Source: SAR324 cluster bacterium REDSEA-S27_B3 (lineage in GTDB: Bacteria; SAR324; NAC60-12). Taken from it: 37,307 nucleotides of DNA. This document shows, one piece after another, positions 32,806 through 37,307 of the stretch. Location of the stretch: NCBI GenBank assembly GCA_001627865.1, contig LUQO01000008.1, positions 6,560-43,866 of the forward strand, given 5' to 3'. Numbering within the stretch: the first letter of the stretch is position 1; each line of letters begins with the position of its first letter. A program made the position numbers and the translations under genes. Under the pieces are notes generated by a model. It saw nothing but the letters and a program-made list of their open reading frames with translations, was not told the origin of the DNA and searched no databases.

Positions 32806-33161
32806 CAAAGGCACGTCAGCACACAGGATTGACCGGAGAACAGATTGCCTGTGATTTTCTGCAGGAACAGGGTTACAGCATAATTGAACGCAATCACCGC
32901 TCCAGGCTGGGTGAGATTGACATTGTCGCAAAATACAGAGAGTATCTTGTTTTTTGTGAAGTAAAAACCCGCAGGGGCAGCAACGGAATGCATCCGTCTT
33001 TGTCTGTCACAGCAAAAAAAATTGATAAACTGCGCCAGCTGGGTGAACATTATCTCAGCCGGAAGCACCTCATGCACCTGCAGCCACGATTTGACGTGAT
33101 TGCTGTGCAGCTGGCGGTAAGGACACCGCCCAACATTGATCATTTTATAAACGCTTTTTAA
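32802..33161 (+). CDS. yraN: UPF0102 (YraN-family) nuclease-like protein
   Basis: 119-aa restriction-endonuclease-like fold of the YraN family. Motifs: TGLTGEQIACDFLQEQGY, IIERNHRSRLGEIDIVAK and FCEVKTRRG, which supply the Asp-EVK nuclease pattern. Function in the cell is not established; often beside rnhB. Start is GTG at 32802, overlapping the rnhB stop (GTGA), so coupled. Confidence 0.92.
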   Translation: MTKARQHTGLTGEQIACDFLQEQGYSIIERNHRSRLGEIDIVAKYREYLVFCEVKTRRGSNGMHPSLSVTAKKIDKLRQLGEHYLSRKHLMHLQPRFDVIAVQLAVRTPPNIDHFINAF

Positions 33162-33178
33162 CATAAAAGGAAAAACTT

Positions 33179-33448
33179 ATGGCACATCACAAATCAGCAC
33201 TTAAACGAGTTCGACAAACAACCAAACGAACAGCACATAACCGCTCACTGCGGGCAGATCTTCGCACAGTCATAAAAAAATTTCGACTTCTAATGGAAAA
33301 TGGAAATGTTGAACAGGCACGTGAGTCATATGCTTCTGTTCAAAAAAACATAGATAAAGCTGTCACTAAAGGTGTTCTGCATAAAAGTACAGGCGCACGC
33401 TACAAATCACGTCTTGCTTTATCCCTGTCTAAAACAGCCACAAGCTGA
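33179..33448 (+). CDS. rpsT: 30S ribosomal protein S20
   Basis: 89-aa three-helix protein. MAHHKSALKRVRQTTKRTAHNR is diagnostic; HKSTGARYKSRLAL at the C-terminus is conserved. Shine-Dalgarno AAGGA precedes the ATG. It follows yraN by 17 bp, probably read from the trmD operon; S20 here is unusual in location, since it commonly stands alone. Confidence 0.97.
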   Translation: MAHHKSALKRVRQTTKRTAHNRSLRADLRTVIKKFRLLMENGNVEQARESYASVQKNIDKAVTKGVLHKSTGARYKSRLALSLSKTATS

Positions 33449-33530
33449 CATCTCCCTGTCACATAACATTTATTTATTATACTGGGCTTCCTCGGCACTA
33501 GAAATATCCACTTTATAAATGGTCCTCATT

Positions 33531-33560
33531 CATGATATAGTGAGCACAGACTATTACATG
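33531..33560. promoter_or_regulatory. Imperfect dyad upstream of the sdh operon
   Basis: CATGATATAGT and ACTATTACATG form an inverted repeat with 9 of 11 positions matching across an 8-bp spacer, centred 53 bases before the sdhC ATG. Symmetry of this size suits a dimeric regulator. No clear -35/-10 pair was found in this 149-bp gap. Confidence 0.3.
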
Positions 33561-33597
33561 ATTTGTTCTACTTATGTTTTCAGTTGATATGTGATTT

Positions 33598-34215
33598 ATG
33601 GACTCACATTTTCTTATGCGGCGCATACACAGTCTGACTGGTGTTGTGCCAGTTGGGTTGTTTCTAATTTACCACCTTTATCTGCAATTATATCTGCACT
33701 CAGGTGCTGAAATATATAACAATGAAGTCAACAGCTTCTATGACAGCCCTCTTGCAATCTGGACATTAGTCTTTGTTGTTTATATCCCGCTTTTCTTTCA
33801 TTCATTCCTGGGAATTCTGCTGATTTTTGAGAGTACCGTCCAGCCTTCTTACACTTATTATTCACATCTGCTGTATTGGCTGCAGCGCATTAGTGGTATA
33901 GGAGTTCTGCTGTTCATTTTGGCGCATATCTGGAACACACAGCTTGGTCCATGGGTAGCAGGTACCTGGGGCACCCATTTTGAACATCTTTCAAACGGTT
34001 TTGCTGATCCTGATACAGGCATGCTGACAAAGACTGTTTACGTGCTTGGCGTACTTGGAGCTATCTTTCACTTTGCAAACGGCCTCAACACTTTTTGCAT
34101 GACCTGGGGCATCGCTCTCACACCGAATTCCCAGAAAAGAGTACGTTCTTTCAGCATTATCCTTTTTGTGATATTAACTGCCAGCGCTTTATACGCGCTT
34201 GCAGCAATCTGGTAA
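33598..34215 (+). CDS. sdhC: Succinate dehydrogenase cytochrome b558 subunit
   Basis: 205-aa membrane anchor with about five transmembrane helices and likely haem-ligand histidines (RRIHSLTG, IYHLYLQL, FFHSFLG, ILAHIWN, FHFANG). It is the single-anchor type seen in Bacteroidetes, Bacillus and epsilon/deltaproteobacteria, which usually works with menaquinone, rather than the two-subunit SdhCD type. Twelve bases before the sdhA start; three-gene sdhCAB operon. ATG at 33598. Confidence 0.92.
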   Translation: MDSHFLMRRIHSLTGVVPVGLFLIYHLYLQLYLHSGAEIYNNEVNSFYDSPLAIWTLVFVVYIPLFFHSFLGILLIFESTVQPSYTYYSHLLYWLQRISGIGVLLFILAHIWNTQLGPWVAGTWGTHFEHLSNGFADPDTGMLTKTVYVLGVLGAIFHFANGLNTFCMTWGIALTPNSQKRVRSFSIILFVILTASALYALAAIW

Positions 34216-34226
34216 ACAGAGCAATA

Positions 34227-36182
34227 ATGATGAGCAGTCAACGTGTAATAGTAGTTGGAGGAGGTTTAGCCGGACTGTCCGCCACAATGAAAATGGCGGA
34301 ACTAGGAATGTCTGTGCTGCTGGTTTCATTTCTACCTGTTAAACGCTCACATTCAGTGTGTGCCCAAGGCGGTATAAACGGTGCGGTCAATATCAAAGGA
34401 GAAGGCGACTCTCCGGATATCCACTTTTATGACACGGTTAAAGGCGGAGACTTCCTGGCACATCAGCCCCTCTGCAAAGACATGTGTCACCATGCGCCAT
34501 ACGTCATCAACCTGATGGATCGACTTGGTGTAACATTCAACCGGACTCCGGAAGGAAATCTCGATTTCCGACGATTTGGAGGGACACTCTACCACCGTAC
34601 CGCATTCGCGGGAGCAACCACAGGCCAGCAATTATTGTATGCATTAGACGAACAGGTACGTCACTTTGAGGTACAGGGTATCGTGGAAAAAATGGAGTGG
34701 CACGAATACCTGGGCGCGGTACTAAATGATGATGGACGCTGCGTCGGCGCAGTCATACACAATTTGCGAACCGGTGAAATTTCTGCTCTGAAAGGCGATG
34801 CCGTCATTTTAGCCACCGGTGGTCCCGGACTTGTTTACGGACGTACCACGAACTCCATGGTCTGTACCGGAACGGCCACTACTTCTGCATATCTGCAAGG
34901 TGCTAAATACGCCAACGGCGAGTTCATTCAAATCCATCCATCAGCCATTCCCGGACGTGACAAACTAAGATTAATGAGTGAGTCAGCCCGCGGTGAAGGA
35001 GGTCGAATCTGGGTGCCGCGAAAAGCAGGCGATTCCAGAACTCCACGAGATATTCCCGAAAACGAACGCTTTTATTTTCTAGAAGAGAAATATCCTCTTT
35101 TCGGTAATCTTGTTCCGCGTGATGTAGGTGCCCGTGAAATTTATGACATTTGCGTGAACGACGGACTGGGTGTGCATGGTGAAATGAAAGTTTATCTGGA
35201 TTTGACCCATCATACTCCAGAATTCCTTGATCGGCGCCTGGGAGGAATTTTGGAGATCTATGAAAAATTCACCGGTGTTGATCCACGAGTAGAACCGATG
35301 GAAATTTTCCCTGCAGTGCATTATTCAATGGGTGGAATCTGGACTGATTACACACGTAGCGCGGAAGGCTTGATTGATCACCAGTCTCCAAAAAATCAAA
35401 TGACCTCCATCACCGGTCTTTACGCGGCGGGAGAAGCCGACTATCAGTATCATGGCGGTAACAGACTTGGAGCAAATTCTCTGCTGAGCTGCATTTACAC
35501 AGGGCTGATGATGAGTCCGGGAGTGATCAATTACGTCAAAAATCTTCCGGAAACCGCCGAGGATCACCCTGAGAGTGTGTTTAATGATGCCACAAGACAA
35601 TGGCAGGAGAGATTTTCAACAATTAAAGAAATGAATGGAAAAGAAAATCCTTATGCCCTGCATCGTGAGCTTGCAGAGCAGATGATTAGCAATGTTCTGA
35701 TTGTGCGCGAAAATTCCAAGCTGGAAGCAACTCTGGACAAAATCAATGAATTTGAGTCTCGCTGGAAAAACATAACCTGTCTGGACACTACTGACTGGTC
35801 CAATCCAGTCCCAAGTTTCATCAATCAGCTCTGGAACATGATTCAGCTTTCCAAGGTTATCACTAAAGGTGCCGTGATGAGGGATGAATTCCGTGGATCA
35901 CACTATAAACCTGAGTTTGATCTTAAGCAGCCGGATGATTTCCAGCCTGAGACATACCTCGAATTTGAAAAGCAGAAAGCAGACGGCAATTTAAATGAAA
36001 GTGCCTTTAATGAGCAGCATTTAGCCTACATGAAACGATTTGCTGAAAACAATGAAAAGTGGCTCAAAACAACAATTGCCGAATATAAAAATGGAACTTC
36101 CGGTTCTGAAGGTGGTCCTGAAATTTCTTACGAGGATGTAGATACATCACTCATTACTCCACGTCCACGAAAATATAACTGA
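34227..36182 (+). CDS. sdhA: Succinate dehydrogenase/fumarate reductase flavoprotein subunit
   Basis: 651-aa FAD subunit. N-terminal VIVVGGGLAGLSA dinucleotide fold; His42 in RSHSVCAQGGI is the covalent flavin attachment; substrate-binding HRTAFAGATTGQQL; catalytic Arg region SARGEGG; GGNRLGANSLLSC. ATG at 34227 (or the adjacent ATG at 34230) is used; the frame is open upstream but overlaps sdhC with no homology. Together with the b558 anchor, a menaquinone-linked enzyme is likely. Confidence 0.96.
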   Translation: MMSSQRVIVVGGGLAGLSATMKMAELGMSVLLVSFLPVKRSHSVCAQGGINGAVNIKGEGDSPDIHFYDTVKGGDFLAHQPLCKDMCHHAPYVINLMDRLGVTFNRTPEGNLDFRRFGGTLYHRTAFAGATTGQQLLYALDEQVRHFEVQGIVEKMEWHEYLGAVLNDDGRCVGAVIHNLRTGEISALKGDAVILATGGPGLVYGRTTNSMVCTGTATTSAYLQGAKYANGEFIQIHPSAIPGRDKLRLMSESARGEGGRIWVPRKAGDSRTPRDIPENERFYFLEEKYPLFGNLVPRDVGAREIYDICVNDGLGVHGEMKVYLDLTHHTPEFLDRRLGGILEIYEKFTGVDPRVEPMEIFPAVHYSMGGIWTDYTRSAEGLIDHQSPKNQMTSITGLYAAGEADYQYHGGNRLGANSLLSCIYTGLMMSPGVINYVKNLPETAEDHPESVFNDATRQWQERFSTIKEMNGKENPYALHRELAEQMISNVLIVRENSKLEATLDKINEFESRWKNITCLDTTDWSNPVPSFINQLWNMIQLSKVITKGAVMRDEFRGSHYKPEFDLKQPDDFQPETYLEFEKQKADGNLNESAFNEQHLAYMKRFAENNEKWLKTTIAEYKNGTSGSEGGPEISYEDVDTSLITPRPRKYN

Positions 36183-36192
36183 GGAATTCAAA

Positions 36193-36939
36193 ATGTCGGA
36201 TACTGTAACTTTCAAAATCAAGCGACAGAATACTGCTGAATCGAGTCCATACTGGGAAAATTTCGTCATTCCATATATTCCTAATTCCAATGTAATTTCT
36301 TGTTTGATGGACATTCAGACCAAACCGGAAAACTCGAAAGGAGAGAAGGTAACACCGGTTGTCTGGGAAAGCAACTGTCTGGAAGAAGTTTGCGGGTCCT
36401 GTACAATGGTAATAAACGGAAAGGTGCATCAGGCATGCAGTGCATTAATAGATAAATTGGAAAAACCAATAACATTAGAGCCAATGAGTAAATTTCCGGT
36501 AATAAGAGATTTAATCGTTGATCGTTCAAGAATGTTTGAGGCACTGAAGAAAGTACAGGCATGGGTCACCGCAGACGGCTATCATGACCTTGGTCCAGGA
36601 GACCGTGAATCACAAAGCATACAGGAGGTTGCCTACAAACTGTCTGAATGCATGACCTGCGGTTGCTGTGTGGAAGCCTGTCCGCAATATGGTATTAACA
36701 ACGACTTCCTTGGCGCGGCGGCCATCAGCCAGGCACGTCTCTTCAACATGCATCACACCGCAAGGAACACAGCTGATGAACGGCTGGATACCCTCATGCA
36801 GGAAGGCGGGATTGCTGATTGCGGCAACGCCCAAAACTGTGTGGAAGCCTGTCCAAAATCAATTCCGCTCACAGAATCAATTGCCGAAATGGGTCGTCAG
36901 GTTTCAGGCAAACTATGGCGGAATATTTTTAAGGCGTAG
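36193..36939 (+). CDS. sdhB: Succinate dehydrogenase iron-sulfur subunit
   Basis: 248-aa electron relay. [2Fe-2S] cysteines C62, C67, C70 and C82 (ESNCLEEVCGSC plus QAC). The two further clusters are built from C153/C156/C159/C163 (CMTCGCCVEAC) and C210/C216/C220 (CGNAQNCVEACP). 10 bp after sdhA. All cluster ligands are present, so it should be functional. Confidence 0.96.
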   Translation: MSDTVTFKIKRQNTAESSPYWENFVIPYIPNSNVISCLMDIQTKPENSKGEKVTPVVWESNCLEEVCGSCTMVINGKVHQACSALIDKLEKPITLEPMSKFPVIRDLIVDRSRMFEALKKVQAWVTADGYHDLGPGDRESQSIQEVAYKLSECMTCGCCVEACPQYGINNDFLGAAAISQARLFNMHHTARNTADERLDTLMQEGGIADCGNAQNCVEACPKSIPLTESIAEMGRQVSGKLWRNIFKA

Positions 36940-36972
36940 AGCAGTTTTTAAGTAAAACATGAAAATGAATTC

Positions 36973-37307
36973 ATGTCCCAAAAATCCTCCTTTAACTCCC
37001 ATAAACGTTTCCTGCTGATCCGTACTGACCGGATTGGCGATACCATTCTGACTTTGCCTGCGGTAACGGCTTTACGCAATAATCACCCTGACGCGTTCAT
37101 CTCATTTTTAGCACAGCCTTACACTGTTCCCCTGATTGAACAATATGAGGGAATTGACCTGCTGCTGAGTTATGAACCGGAAGGACGACACAGAGGATGG
37201 CGGGGAATCTTGAAACTAAGTCAACAGTTGCGGGAACTTAAGTTTGACGCGGCACTGCTGTTTTATCCACGACTGGAATTAGCCTTCGCTTTGCTCATGG
37301 CAAAAAT
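36973..37307 (+). CDS. Glycosyltransferase family 9 (heptosyltransferase-like), partial
   Basis: First 111 codons only; the gene runs off the window. RFLLIRTDRIGDTILTLPAV is the N-terminal signature of ADP-heptose:LPS heptosyltransferases, followed by DAFISFLAQPYT and FDAALLFYPR. It indicates lipopolysaccharide core or similar glycan synthesis and therefore an outer membrane. ATG at 36973, 33 bp after sdhB. Confidence 0.8.
   Translation, partial: MSQKSSFNSHKRFLLIRTDRIGDTILTLPAVTALRNNHPDAFISFLAQPYTVPLIEQYEGIDLLLSYEPEGRHRGWRGILKLSQQLRELKFDAALLFYPRLELAFALLMAK

Noticed and set aside
34095..34226. N-terminal extension of sdhA overlapping sdhC
   Set aside because: No homology to SdhA; the ATG at 34227 gives the canonical start right before the FAD-binding fold.

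Overview
The window looks like a chromosomal segment of an AT-rich (about 40% GC by eye) Gram-negative bacterium. Support for this comes from a heptosyltransferase-like gene at the right edge, a periplasmic-binding-protein ABC importer, and classical bacterial housekeeping clusters. The fused FbiC, the Bacteroidetes/Bacillus-type succinate dehydrogenase and the long-form MraY fit a marine deltaproteobacterial or SAR324-like lineage. That placement is a guess from memory of gene content and was not computed.

Region 1 (1-11.5 kb) is accessory metabolism. It opens with fbiC (+), a CofG-CofH fusion making the F420 chromophore precursor FO. A long minus-strand operon follows, read from right to left: solute-binding protein, two MalF/MalG-type permeases, a UgpC/MsmK-type ATPase, a Gfo/Idh/MocA oxidoreductase, an SDR dehydrogenase and an MDR alcohol dehydrogenase. 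Together they look like an uptake-and-oxidation route for a sugar, polyol or sugar acid whose identity cannot be read from sequence. A complete IS1-family element (9810-10567) with near-perfect terminal inverted repeats and an 8-bp target duplication sits a few bases upstream of the operon's best promoter. It separates the operon from an amidohydrolase gene on the same strand.

Region 2 (11.5-16.2 kb) holds single genes: thiamine pyrophosphokinase (+), an AEC-type transporter (-), endonuclease III (-), a MoaB/Mog-type molybdopterin enzyme (+) and a DUF1611/DgcN-like protein (-).

Region 3 (16.2-27 kb) is the translation cluster rpsB-tsf-pyrH-frr followed directly by mraY. After it come a YciI-like protein, fabG-acpP-fabF, a 601-aa acyl-CoA dehydrogenase and an ITPA-like nucleotide pyrophosphatase. 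That last gene overlaps tail-to-tail with ispH (-). Ribosomal protein S2 carries an unusual Lys/Ala/Glu-rich tail of roughly 180 residues.

Region 4 (28-37.3 kb) is an extended trmD-type operon: ffh, rpsP, rimM, trmD, a 37-codon HicA-like small ORF, rplS, rnhB, yraN and rpsT. It is followed by sdhC-sdhA-sdhB and a truncated glycosyltransferase family 9 gene running off the end.

No CRISPR array, tRNA, rRNA, prophage or obvious defence system was seen. I do not see a clear novel system. The best leads are the IS1 insertion architecture, the sugar-oxidation operon, the S2 tail, the small ORF inside the trmD operon, the orphan FbiC and several dyad or hairpin elements in intergenic regions.
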